Source: Saussurea involucrata (Eukaryota; Streptophyta; Magnoliopsida; Asterales; Asteraceae). Taken from it: a stretch of 64,000 nt of DNA. The notes beneath the pieces were generated by a model that made no database searches, was not told where the DNA came from, and saw nothing but the letters and a program-made list of their open reading frames with translations. The stretch lies in assembly GCA_033807775.1 (NCBI GenBank), contig CM066325.1:17045301-17109300 (forward strand), read 5' to 3'. Shown here one piece after another: positions 48,481-59,994 of this stretch; within the stretch, counting starts at the first letter, position 1, and every line of letters starts with the position of its first letter. Position numbers and translations under genes: made by a program.

Positions 48481-49886
48481 CTACTTAATCAAGCCTGCAA
48501 ATGCATATAAAATGGTTATAATTATGGGAAGTCCATCCAATATATGCAAAACAACATATCAGTTTTCGAGCCTTGTTATAACGTGTAGGCATGAAGAATA
48601 ACGTGGGTGCTTACAATCATTCACAGTGATAGACAAAGATATCTTGTCCAACACAGCAAGAGCATCTTCAAGAGCCTTGTTATAAGCTGCGGAAGTACAA
48701 GCTTTACATAAATCTAGTAATTTATACACAAACTTAATAATGTGGTTTTAATATCAGCAAAATATCGATCACCTTGGCAAATGACTATAGAATGATACGA
48801 AGCTGCATCTCGGATTAATGGATTGTAGAAATTGGGGAGCGATGCATCGAGTAATCCTTTCACAATCGTATCCGGTAGGTTTCTTGAAGTTGTTGAATTA
48901 CTAAAGGTATGTTCTGAGTTCTGAGAGTTTCACAGATTAGTAAAAACCACAAATGCAGGATATGAAATTAAGTTCACAATGCCAAAGTTCGCAAAAACCA
49001 TACAAATAACGTTGCTCATTCATTTATTTATGTTATGGCAATTCACAGAAACTGAAGACGGTTGATGTAGTGATGAATGATCGTGTTGTCCCAGATTGAT
49101 ATCTATGAATCGATGCCCTCCAGCTATTGTTATCCAGAAAAAAACTCGAATGAATACAAGTAGTCTTCTCGAGATACTCTGCATGAGAGGTGAGCTTTGT
49201 GAATTTTGAGTGAATATAAAGCCATAGATAAGAAAGGAAAAGGAGTTAAAGGCATGAAAAAACATAAAGGAAGACAATGAGGAAATTAGAACTTACTCTT
49301 GTTGGAAGAGAAAATTGCTACTTACGGATCGATAATGGATACATAAAGATCTATGAATGTGTGAGAATCAGCAGCATCACTGTGAGGAAAACAAAAGATT
49401 TATTTTAATTATGCAGCATCAATCCTGCATAATCATAAAATCAAAATGACAAAACATTTTCAACCAAAAACTCAAAACCCATTATCGGTTTAAACGCACA
49501 TCCAAACACCCCCTAAAGAAAACGGATTAAATATATCAATACAGAAATAGCAAATCGAACCAGATTAAAAGAATTACAAACGGGTATAAACCTGAACCCG
49601 AATTATGAACAGGTTTTACAAATGCAACAAACCATAAAAATAATAAAACTGCTATGTAAATAATTGAGTTAAATTTTTATTACCTCTAATCGAAGCTTGC
49701 ATCTGATGAGCATGTGCACGTGTTCAATCACGTCTTTCCTCTTCTCATCAGAATCCAAAGTGGGGTGTATGCAACCGGGTCTTCAGCAAAGACCAACGTC
49801 TCGACCCGAATCGAATTAGGATCCGGGTTACACAAAGCAAAAGACGGCATAAACGGGCGATCCTCATCCATAGCAAGATCACTCAT
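48481..49886 (-). pseudogene. Chimeric or decayed multi-exon locus with a CCT-gamma-like segment
   Basis: Minus-strand exons with GT-AG borders can be read at 49684-49886 (ATG 49884-49886, MSDLAMDEDRPF), 49326-49379, 48773-48900, 48615-48686 and 48481-48494 (ending CLIK and a stop). The last four join in one frame. The third and fourth together give VICQAYNKALEDALAVLDKI, which resembles a short segment of the cytosolic chaperonin subunit CCT3/TCP-1 gamma (around VICRAY.KALED). The residues before it do not resemble CCT3, and nothing follows it. The first exon does not join the second without a stop, so either a frameshift is present near 49760 or the exon model is wrong. I do not recognise the other exons. 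Likely a captured-fragment chimera or a young pseudogene. Confidence 0.45.
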
Positions 49887-50545
49887 TCAAATTCAAGCAG
49901 AACCCAAACAAAAAAAAACACAACAGATACTTTGTGTACCGTATATATATACGGTAACGCAAAAAAAACCCTTTAGAATTACAGTGTGCTATCAACATTC
50001 AAGTCTCTCAAACTTGTTCCAATTTCTCAGTAAAAAAAACCCACAAGTAAAACATCAAAGTTTGTAAGACTACATTGGAATCAACCCCATTTGGTTCTTG
50101 AAAAGGAAGTAAAAAACCACAAGAAAGAAAGCATCAAAGCAATACCCATTACGGTTTTGGGTATAAAGATTTTGAAATTTGTGAAAAAGATTAGAATTTT
50201 GTAATACCCAACAAAAACCCAGGAGTAAAACACAAAAAAGATAGGGAATTTATCTAACCTGGTATAATTGGGCAAAATCAAAATTCCCAAAAATCGCACA
50301 GAAAGGGGGTTTCGAATGTGATATAAAAAGGATATGTATGTAGAATCCGAAGCAAAATTGAAGCAAATTGGGAGAAAAGTTAAAAGGGTTTATGAACAAA
50401 GCTATTTCATGAAATCGAAGATAGTGTTTGGAGAAAACCGTCTGAAGAGAGGAGTGGAGGGGGTGTGAGAGAAATCTGAGTTTTGATTTTGAAGCTGAAG
50501 GATCAAACAAAATGTTGCAACACTTCCATCTATTTATAGGGGCGA
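49887..50545 (-). promoter_or_regulatory. TATA promoter and long leader of the chimeric locus
   Basis: Minus strand CCTATAAATAGATG (TATA near plus 50530-50539), followed by a CT-rich leader of about 0.6 kb that probably contains an intron. A 20-bp perfect palindrome, taccgtatatatatacggta, lies in the leader at 49937-49956. Confidence 0.5.
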
Positions 50546-51013
50546 GTTGAAACTCCATAACTGGAGGTTCAAACGACTTCGTGGGACTGCAATGTTATGA
50601 GAAACGAAGTCGGTTGAAGAAACAGTTGGTTTGGGGGACGTGGTCGTGGGGCTAAGAAGTTATCCAGAGGGGAGTGGGCACCGGTTTGAGGAGAGATGCA
50701 GTGGGAGTGGTGTTTGTGAGGATGATGGAGAAGGAGAAGGATAGCGCAAATAGGGGGAGTGGGTCGTTTCTTGGGCCGGTTACAGAAGCGATGAGAGAGG
50801 GACGATTAGGATGGCTTAATTAGTGGCTTATTGATTTTAAACGGTCAGGATTAATTTTGAGGAGAATTACATATTATACGGCCCAGATTGATCCAAAGGT
50901 GGTTGGACTCAACTGGGTCCATAATATATGTAATACTTACTAAAAAATTATCATGCTATTTTAAAAATCAAAACTTTATTCATTGAAATATCCCCTCCCT
51001 CTACACACTTGGA
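50546..51013. other. Intergenic between LIP2 and the chimeric locus
   Basis: No gene. The stretch 50883-50940 (ggttggactcaactgggtcc and flanks) recurs in direct orientation at 46690-46745. Confidence 0.5.
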
Positions 51014-51724
51014 TTATGTCGGATTTGAATCGCTATCCATCAATATCGATGATCCATTCCTCCAAATAATATCACTATAACCAAATAATCTAGCAAAGCA
51101 AGAAACCAATTGCTCCTGGATCACTTCTTCATCGGGTAGCACCATATCAGTCTCCCTCCTCAAAGAAGTAACTTCTTTATCAGATATCCCACAAGGAACA
51201 ATATGCTTGTAGTACTTCAAATCAGGATCAATATTAAATGCCAATCCATGAGACGTAATCCCAGAAGAAATCCGAACCCCAATTGCACCGATCTTTCTCT
51301 CCCCAACCCACACCCCAGTTTCCAATTTCCTTAAACCATGAGCTTTGACACCATATACAGCCGCTAATTCAATCATGGTTGACTCGAGATTTTCTACGTA
51401 TTTCCTAGCACCGACCCCAATTTCTCTTAAAGAAAGAATAGGGTATAAGATGGCTTGATGAGGGCCATGAAATGTGATATCCCCTCCCCTCTGTGTGTAG
51501 TGCAGTTCAGCACCCATGTTTTTAAGTTCAGATTCAGGAACTAGTAAGTTGTGATCCGTTCGGCGTTTTCCAAGGGTGTATGTAGGCGGGTGTTGCAAGG
51601 ACAAAAGGGTATCAGAAATCTTACTCGTTTTCCTATCAGAAGCCAGCTTTTCTTGTAGTTTAAGTGCTTCCAAGTAACTGACCGTGCCTAATCTCCAAAC
51701 CTCAAGCTTTCTTGGAATCCTCAT
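51014..51724 (-). CDS. LIP2: Octanoyltransferase LIP2 (lipoate biosynthesis)
   Basis: 236 residues in one coding exon. It transfers the octanoyl group from acyl carrier protein to lipoyl domains of mitochondrial enzymes (glycine cleavage H protein, 2-oxoacid dehydrogenases), the first step of lipoate assembly. The LipB signature RGGDITFHGPHQ is at 79-90, the catalytic Lys in RKIGAIG at 144 and the catalytic Cys in PCGI at 178. The ATG at 51722-51724 starts MRIPRKLEVWRLG, the family's usual start. An upstream in-frame ATG at 51766 lies within the intron described next and is not used. Length is full and no lesion is seen. Confidence 0.95.
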   Translation of the reverse strand: MRIPRKLEVWRLGTVSYLEALKLQEKLASDRKTSKISDTLLSLQHPPTYTLGKRRTDHNLLVPESELKNMGAELHYTQRGGDITFHGPHQAILYPILSLREIGVGARKYVENLESTMIELAAVYGVKAHGLRKLETGVWVGERKIGAIGVRISSGITSHGLAFNIDPDLKYYKHIVPCGISDKEVTSLRRETDMVLPDEEVIQEQLVSCFARLFGYSDIIWRNGSSILMDSDSNPT

Positions 51725-52625
51725 TCTGAAACAAATACCAATATTCAGTATCACATTTTCACCCATGGTTATTTGTTAGTTAGATGGTATATATCAAACT
51801 AGAACTCAAGGGAAAACAACAAGCAAACAAGTTAAGGAATAAGACAATTAGACCGAATTCCACAGGTGCTTTTGAGCATATTGTATATGTCAAATTTGGT
51901 GCTTTTGAGCATTATTTCCTTCTAAAGGAATTAATTTCATTTTAACTTACAAATGGGCAGCCTAGATCATACATCTGTTCATAAATCCTATTGAAATATA
52001 ATCCAGTTCCAGCTTACTGTTCAAAAGCATATAGATATGGTGCAAATTCGATACCATCACCCATGCCACTAGTTTCAATGTTTGATTTAATTAACAGTTT
52101 CACCAGTTGAAAATTAACCCATTTGAATCTAAAATCAACATATGGGCTCTTTTGTTATGATTGAGGATCAAAGATAAAAACCAAGATAGCAAATTTGGCA
52201 ATGAAATCCAACACCATCGCAATTCAGTTGCCAGTTGCCAAAGCATATGCCTATGTTCTATTGTATCCCAAGTCCCCTGTTCTTACAAAGTTCCTAGGAT
52301 TAGGAATATCCATTCCCTTTTCAAGAACTAAAGTCTACCTATATGATTACAATTAACTAGTTTTCTTTGTTTCAATTGGATGACAGTTGAAGTAACATCG
52401 TCAATCATCAACGCCGATTACCATTGCGATTTTGGTATCAGGAATGGCAAGACGTGGGAGAAAACCCCAGTTGGGCATTTTAACAAACAGGTGATGGGCG
52501 GTAAATGAAAAAGAAAACCCTAGAGAAGCTGAAATCTTTAAGAAACGCTTACCTTTAAACTTGTGAAAGAGAGATTACAGCCGCAATATAGGATTTTCTG
52601 AGCTTGATTCTGGGCGTTGTAAGAA
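51725..52625 (-). other. LIP2: LIP2 5' UTR with an 827-bp intron
   Basis: One base before the ATG is a splice acceptor (TTTGTTTCAG, intron edge 51726). A donor, AAAG|GTAAGC, is at 52552. The first exon (about 52553-52625) is non-coding. Leader introns of this kind often raise expression. The transcription start is not resolved. Confidence 0.65.
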
Positions 52626-52806
52626 GATAAATGGATTCATTTAAAGACTTCAAATATTGATTCCACCTACCAAAGCGGATGACCTGGTTCGATCCACGTC
52701 TGTAAAAAAAAGAACGTTCCTAATTTCTGAAAAGGATCCCTTTTTTACATTCAAAATAAAAATATTTAATTTATACAAAAAATAATCTTTTTACTTTATT
52801 ATCGCC

Positions 52807-53280
52807 GTGTTCTCGAACTCATTCTACACAGGAAAGGAAAGCTAGGGAAATAAGTGGAAAGTAAAAAAATCTTGTGTTCTCGAAATCCTTTTAGGAGACA
52901 AAGAAAAGAAAACGAAAGGAAAATAATGATAAGTTTTTTTTCAAAAAAATTCTCCCAAATGTGGGAGGAAAAGGGAAGGAAAGGAAATAAATTAAAAGCA
53001 TTTAAAAAAATTACTGGAATTATTAAAATTACAAAACTATCCGATATTTCTTTATAAAAGATATATTTTTAAGAATATATCAGTAAAAATGACATATTTC
53101 ATTTCCCTTCTCTCATGTTCAAGAACACGAAAAAATATTTCATTTCTTTTCCTTTATTTTCCTTTATTTTCTTTTCGTTTCGAGAACACAAATGAAAAAA
53201 TTATTTTTCTTTTCTCTCCCTATCTTTTCCATCAATTTCCTTTCTTTTCCTTTCTTAATTATTTAAGCAACTATGTTAAT
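52807..53280. repeat. Foldback-like repeat with GTGTTCTCGAA motifs
   Basis: The left half is purine-rich (ggaaagg, gaaaacgaaagg) and the right half pyrimidine-rich (cctttattttcttttcg). Tgttctcgaa occurs at 52809 and 52874 and its inverse ttcgagaaca near 53178; ttcaagaaca near 53118 is a looser match. The halves can pair imperfectly. No protein. Probably a MITE-like foldback element in the LIP2/SELO spacer. Confidence 0.45.
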
Positions 53281-53689
53281 TATTAATATCTATATATATC
53301 TAAAAGAAACACCCATAAAAAAATAAGATGGCATCCTAATTTAAAATATCATAAAATAAAATAAATTAAAATACAATACAAATATTTTAACATAGTTAAA
53401 TAATTATTTACCAATAAAATTTGTTTTTATACATGAAAAGTTATTCAAAATTATTTACGGTAATGTAAATTAACCAAAAGTGTACAATATATAGTAGAGA
53501 AATCAAACTAAAATAATAAAATCGACATACTTTATTAATCTTTTTTAATCTTTAATGGCATCTAGATCTAGTATTGAAATATGGTGACGCAGATAGAAAC
53601 CAAACAGGTATAATTTAGATGTACAATAATATAACTTTAATTAAAAAATTTAATCAAGGTTTCGATTTCAAACGCTTACCTGAATAAAT
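53281..53689. other. AT-rich spacer
   Basis: Nothing recognisable apart from simple AT-rich sequence. Confidence 0.5.
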
Positions 53690-53946
53690 GTTTACTAAGT
53701 CATACTATTCTATAGAATGAATATGACAAGTACCAAGAATCTTACCCAATGGGAGCGAAAGCAATGACCGAGAGTCTTACCCGGTAAGTAAGTGCAACGA
53801 CTCTGACCACATTTAGCGCTTACCGGGTAAATTGTTGCATACGATATCATTTTGGTGGACTAAAATTTTACTCGATAAGTATGTGGTAGTGTTGAATTTT
53901 ACCGGTAAACACTTGCAAAGTAAAGCGATTAAGTAAACGACCCCTT
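53690..53946 (-). repeat. Dispersed ACCGGGTAAG repeat, copy 2
   Basis: Reverse-oriented relative of 44337-44650, ending cgacccctt at 53946. A run of about 25 A follows shortly after (about 53976-54000). Confidence 0.5.
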
Positions 53947-54281
53947 AAAACTACTCGATAAAAAGGTTGTTTCCGTAAAAAAAAAAAAAAAAAAAAAAAA
54001 CCTTGGCATGCGAAACAAAAATAGACATGCAAGAAAAATAGCATCTAAACCAAACCAAAAGATGCAAGTAAATCCCACGCAAGGGTATACCTTTCTACAC
54101 AACTGAAATCAAGAAATCCACAATAATGTACCATTTTCGCAGCAAGTTCCTCTATCCCAGACATATTACTACCATTTATGACTATAACAAATAAATAAAG
54201 TCCCCCTAAAAGACTCTTACTACACCATAATCATACATAATTTAACTGTTATGCACATGTTACGCTTGTGAGCCAAAACGC

Positions 54282-57200
54282 TCACGACGAACAAGAGAGC
54301 ATACACACACCTGGACGGTAAGCCCACGCAGGAGGCAACCGAGCATATCTTTCCATACCCGGTTGCTCATCATATGGCCTTTCCATAACCTTTAGCAGTC
54401 GTCTCACCTCTTCAAAATCACCTTGTTCAGCCATATCTATCGCACTTTGGCATAGATAGTTCCTCAGAATGTACTTTGGATTCACCGAATTCATTGAAGC
54501 TTTTCTTTCCTCATCCGAAATACCACTACCAGATAGCTGCACCATAAAAAGAAATAACTAATAAGTATTACAAACTGCTGTCCGGGTGGGCCACACCCAC
54601 ACGGAAACAAAGCACAAGTCGATTTTAAAGGGGTCATGTTACCTCGGTTCTATAACGTTTTACCCAGTTGGTCCAAGCCTCCCTTCGCTCTTTGCCGATA
54701 TCTAGCAAGGCAGCCTTCAGTGGGACCAGCAATTCTGCATCTGGAACGTTGGAATCAGCCCGGATGTTGGAGAGTAATCTGAAGAAGTTTGTGTAATCAA
54801 CTTTGTCGACAGCCATGTTATTAAGCAGTTCCCCAATGAGTTCTTTATTATACTTTAAAATGCCAACTTTTTTGGTCATTATGGCCTGATAGTCGTCCAT
54901 AAGTTTAGTACCATATCTGCAGTAAATCAACAACATAAGATGCTTCAAAATCAGCTTAGCTGACTAAGCAAGAATAATAATGAACTCATAATATATATAT
55001 ATATATGTTTCCATACCTTTCCATCGCATAATTGAACTCTTTCTTATTTATTAGCTGTGCAGTTGAAAGTGCTGTTGCAAACTGGCCTATATTCCACGAG
55101 CCAATATCAGGTTGATTTGCAAAGCAATATCTTCTCCCGGGAATATCTGTGGTGTTCGGAGTGAAACTGGGATCAAAGGCGTCAAGAAATCCAAAAGGAC
55201 CGTAATCGATTGTGAGCCCTAATACGCTCATATTGTCGGTATTTAGCACACCATGCGTGAACCCAACGCCTTGCCATCGTGCAATTAAGGAAGCTGTACG
55301 CTCAGCAACTTCCACCAGCCAAGCTGATAAAATCCATCAGTTGAAACCCAGTAAGGAAAAGATCAACATGCAGATTATAAAAATAGATACAAATCATCGT
55401 CAAATTACTAAAATGACACTCAATTGATTTTCTACGTCAAAATATTCACCTGCATACTTGTTTGAAGTCAGATCCACAACAGCATTGTTTCCTTCCCCGG
55501 TGGAGAAAGATAAACCATCACTTTTGCTCATGTTCTCAATATGAGGAAAGTGGTGCTTAATGGTGTAATCAGCCAAAGTTCGAACAATGTCAAGGTCCTC
55601 TTTTCCTCTTGAAGCATGTATCTGGAATGAGCCAAAACGCAGAAAGGATTGGGCAACACGGCACACGATAGCACCAGGTTCGTCTTTTGGATTGCCACTG
55701 CATTTAGACAGAAGATTATGGAAACAATGGTCATGACTCATGAAATGTTTTAAGCCATTTAAAATGGAAACAATGCTCTACTTGGTAAAACTTACTCGTA
55801 GAACATGTCACGGCTCACGTATTTTCCAGTCGTTACAAGGCTAAGTGCACGAGTAGTTGGAATTCCTAGACTGTGAATTGCTTCGCTGCAAAGAAATTCT
55901 CGTATGCTGCTACGTAAAACTGCTAAACCATCAGCAAAGCGGCTGTATGGAGTCGTCCCAGCACCCTTTAGCTGAAGCTCCCACCTTTGCGACATGGAAT
56001 TCAGAAGTTCCCCAAGCGTGATAGCCCGGCCATCACCCAATTGGCCAGCCCACATTCCAAATTGATGCCCCCCGTAACATTGCGCATAAGACAACCTGAG
56101 TAATAAGTAACTGACATCATCAGCATTTTATAAAAAAAGCTCGAGAAATGTCGAATAAGAGGAATTCCACTCACCCTCCTTTTAAAGGAGAGGCCCCCGA
56201 GAACAGAAATGGAAAATCGGGTCTTTCAAATCTGCAACAGCCATAACAAAATTCAAGATTATGACATCTTCTCAGATAGGAATGGTGATATAGATCAAGT
56301 CAACTAACTAAATAGAAGAGAATAAATAGAAAATCCCATAAAATGATCCATCTCGTATATGTAAAATATGTAATAGAAGACAATTACTGCCAGAACTCAA
56401 AAAGAAATCAAGATTGTTATTAATTCTATTGTAAAACTCATCTGATTGTTATTAATTCTATTGTATAAAGGACTCACTCTTTAGGATCTAAATCAAGTAT
56501 ATCAGCAACTGATTCAGACCACGCAACTAGCTGAGGGTTCTCTACTTCAGCAGATGGTGATACTTTTGTATAACAAGCATGAAGCACCTGAAACAAAAAT
56601 CAACAGTAACATAACAGATTTTTAGAATTTTCTTGATGTATCCCCTCAGTTCAAAGCTCAAAATTAGCATATAAAATACATCAAAAGATACTACTACTTG
56701 AACTAACATTGACGTATGCGTTCTTGACTAATCTAAAATTGAAGAATAACACAAGACCAGTGATCTTTTACAAATAATAGTTGATCATATAGTGAAAATT
56801 GTAAAATTTACCCTCCCAACCGAAAATGATATTCTATTTAGGAGCCTTCTGCCCCACTAATTGCTCCGTCTCGAAAAAAAATAATTGATTTGAAGAGATC
56901 ACTAATTACAACTCACATTGCATTTATATACGGGTACGATTTCTAATTTTGACATCCAAATGAGAGAATGGCATGCAACATATCATGAATGAACACTCCA
57001 ACAAGGTATCAGACAGTTCACACAGGGTGGATACCGCTTTGTTGCCCATTGAGTCTATTTAAGATGCACAAATGAAACTAAACTTAATTGTTCTTTTGTT
57101 ATTTCTAGGCTATTTCAGACCAACATAGTAATAATTACTTGAGCCTTCACACAATTGCCGAATATGTACTACCTAATAACAAGATATGTACTACCTAATA

Positions 57201-57763
57201 ACAAGAAACTTCAAGGAAACATAGTGCATAGGATCATTCAAATCTTGCTGCTCTATTTAAGTTCCCCAATTAAGTACAGTTGGATTCAAAAAAATCAAGC
57301 CCTAATTTCAAATTAAAAACTTATGTTACTATCTTCTAACCTAGGAAAGCAAAGATTCACTCATTATTTAGTTCTTTATATTCCTACTCTCTTAAAACAA
57401 TCAATGGCAGCTTACAAGATACATTAAGAACAAAAAATCCTAAATTCGAGATCTAAAATCACAAACAAGTTCACAATTCTTTATATCTTTCAATCACGAC
57501 CAACAGATGAAAATTGGGCACTTTAGGGGAAATCGTTCTTTGCAGTTTTTTATTGCTAAACGTTGAAAATTCACCTCGCGAGAAATGATATCTGTTCGAG
57601 GATCGCACGGTAACTCGCGAACAAATGAATGGTCCCAATTCAGATCTTCAAGCTTCAACTTAACCCTTGCATCTTCACTCGAACTTTGTTTCTTCAATCC
57701 ATCGGTGACCGAATCATCTGACAAAGCAGTAGGGATCGCCGGCGGTGGTGATCCCATCGACAT
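54282..57763 (-). CDS. SELO: SELO-type protein adenylyltransferase (selenoprotein O homologue)
   Basis: Eight exons with GT-AG borders: 57575-57763, 56478-56587, 56175-56231, 55796-56095, 55450-55697, 55017-55323, 54643-54916, 54282-54536. They total 1740 nt in one frame (579 residues). SELO proteins have a pseudokinase fold but bind ATP in flipped orientation and attach AMP to Ser/Thr/Tyr of redox-linked proteins in organelles. Seen: GQLGDGRA 136-143, ATP-site Lys in QLKGAG (K162), and the active-site pattern HGVLNTDN (D331, N332) with D341 in DYGPFG, ten residues on as in the family. The C-terminus ends C-S-S; animal SELENOO has selenocysteine in place of that Cys (577). Frame is open upstream of the ATG (LLHLPGLLFPHQFSTAF...), so a longer transit-peptide form is possible, but no near upstream ATG exists. 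Confidence 0.95.
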
Positions 57764-58061
57764 GTTAGTCGAAATAAACAGAGTTTGAAGACGTTGGATG
57801 GGCAAGAGAGGAGGCGATGGCGGAAGGCGATGGCGGAAGGCGGTGGAGAACTGGTGTGGGAAGAGTAAGCCAGGCAAATGCAAAAGTATTGCTGCTTCTG
57901 TGTTTACTTGTACACTTTTGAGACAAGTTACAACTTTGCATTGCTGTAGTGGTTTATGCTTTAGAGTTTGTACCTTCTGAAATATAAGATGTACATCAAA
58001 ATATACACTTTTAGTCCCTGTGGTTTCACAAAATTTTGGATTACAATCTTCAAATGCATTA
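57764..58061 (-). promoter_or_regulatory. SELO 5' leader and proximal upstream region
   Basis: Less than 300 bp separate the SELO ATG from the target duplicate (TTA 58059-58061) of a DNA transposon. No clear TATA box is seen. Any further promoter sequence must lie in or beyond the transposon. Confidence 0.45.
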
Positions 58062-59991
58062 GGCCATCCGTATCCCATTCGGGCTCGGGCTAGGGCTAGG
58101 GCGCGGGTAGGGCGGGCTCGAGCGGGCTCCGGTACGGGGGGCGGCGGTACGGGGGGCTAGGACATGCGGGTTTGAAAACCCGAGAAACCCGATTATTTTA
58201 TTTGTTTTTTAATTTTTTTTTTAAATTTTGAAAATATTAAAAACTAACGGCTCTTTCAACGGCTCTTTCAACGGCTCTTTGTTCATATTTTTATTTAATT
58301 TTTTTTTCAATTTAATCACACTATATATATTAACCCAAACCTCTTATTTTTTCACACCAAAATCTCTCAAATTCTCTCAAATTCTCTCAAACTCTCTCAA
58401 ACTCTCTCAAATTTCATCATGAATCCAAACAAAACACCTACATCCCGTCGTAACCGACCGGATACACCGCAACCGCAAGAAGACCCGGAGCTTGGTTTCC
58501 AAGCGTTTACACAACAAGGTTATCATCCGCAATTTTCGCAACAATATCCGCCACAATTTTCGCAACAATTTCCGCCACAATTTTCGCAACAATTTCACCA
58601 ACAATTTTCGCAACAATTTCCTTACCAATTTACACGTCCCGGTTTGATTGAACAAGGTTTTACTCCGGCCAACTACAATCTTCCTTCACCCGCAATCAAT
58701 CTCGACGACGACATTGTTCCGGAAACCCAACATTCTAGCCCGCACACACCACAATCCATCTACACACAACAATCTATCCTGGAACCATCAAACCCGACAC
58801 CAACGAGAAAAGGAAAAAACAAACAATATGAAAATAGAGCCGCCAAACAGATGTGGAGTAAAGACGAGGAACTCGCGTTAGTGTCGGCGTGGGTTGACGT
58901 TTCGGAGGACCCCGTTGTCGGTAACGCACAAACCGGTGGTAATATTTTTATTGTTATTATTATTATTATTGTTATTATTATTATTATTAATATTATTATT
59001 ATTCTTGTTAATATTCTTATACTTGAATTTACATAAATGTAGAAAGTTTTTGGACCCGAATCGGGCAAGTGTTCTTTAGTTTTATGGGTCGCGAAAATTA
59101 TCGATCAATTCATCAACTCAACACCAAGTTCAACGACCTCAATAAAAAAATAAATTCTTTTGGCGGCATCTACAACAACTTGGTCACTAATAGATCAAGC
59201 GGAATGAGTGAGGCCGACATTTCACGAACGGCACACGAACGGTACCGAGCACAACTTGGGCTTGCTTTCACTCACGAACAAGCTTGGGAAGTCCTCAAAA
59301 AATGTCCAAAATGGGGAGCCGTTCCAACGATGACGACAACTTCATCGCGGGGTTCAAAACGTACCAAACCTTCCGATGATGACGATGACGACAACTTCAT
59401 CGAGCAACTTCAACGACCCATCGGGAGAAACAAGGCAAAAAAAACATCAACGAGTAATACGAGCGGGTCGAATACGAACGAAAGTGTTACTCAGTTGTTG
59501 ACGACGTTCAACGAGAAGATTGATGATATAATGGAATACAAAATGAAAAAACTCGAACTCGAACGAGATAAGTTGGAACACGAACGAGAAATCGAACGAG
59601 AAAAACGATTTGATAAAGACTTCGAGTTTTTCATAACCCCGCATGATCACCTTACGGGAGACGTTTTGAGGGCTACTTTGGCGAAGAAAGAGATAATTAA
59701 AAAATTACATAATTTTGGGTAATTTTGTATTTTGTAATTTTTATTTTTTTAGTGTTTTGTATTTTGTAATTTTTATTTTTAATGAATGATATGAATTTTT
59801 ATTTTTATTATTTATCTTATTTTTATTTATTAAAAATATATATAAATATTTTTATTTTGTTAAATAATTAAATGTATAAATAAAAGAATTAAAAAAAATG
59901 AGGTGGCAAGAGGGCTTGAGGGTTTGAGGAGATGGTTAGAAGAAAAACTGATGTGGCGCTTGAGGGCTTGAGGGTTGTGATACGGATGGCC
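58062..59991 (+). mobile_element. PIF/Harbinger-type element carrying only ORF1
   Basis: Perfect 13-bp terminal inverted repeats, ggccatccgtatc (58062-58074) and gatacggatggcc (59979-59991), flanked by TTA on both sides (58059-58061 and 59992-59994). TTA target sites and GG-starting ends are typical of the PIF/Harbinger superfamily. It encodes the Myb/SANT-like accessory protein but no DDE transposase, so it is non-autonomous. Both ends are subterminally GC-rich with gggcttgaggg or gggctcgggc repeats. Confidence 0.85.
58419..59722 (+). CDS. PIF/Harbinger ORF1: Myb/SANT-like DNA-binding protein
   Basis: Two exons, 58419-58938 and 59043-59722, joined across a GT-AG intron of 104 bp made mostly of tta/att repeats; 399 residues, intact. 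Gln/Phe-rich repeats (QFSQQF, about residues 30-70) come first. A trihelix/SANT-like domain follows (MWSKDEELALVSAWV from about 145, then FWTRIGQVF and the EKLNxxxxxLN-like stretch), then an acidic run (DDDDDDN), and a C-terminal charged helix (KKLELERDKLEHEREIEREK). In related plant elements ORF1 binds the transposon ends and helps the transposase; hosts also carry many such genes annotated as trihelix or NAM-associated proteins. The start follows a CT-rich leader with ctctcaa repeats. Confidence 0.85.
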
Positions 59992-59994
59992 TTA

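Noticed and set aside
51725..51766. Upstream ATG giving LIP2 14 extra residues
   Set aside because: These bases lie in the 5'-UTR intron, just before a good splice acceptor; the family start matches the downstream ATG.
53289..53320. Possible Helitron 5' end (tctatatatatctaaaag)
   Set aside because: Only simple AT-rich resemblance; no matching plus-strand hairpin-CTAG end was found at a sensible distance.
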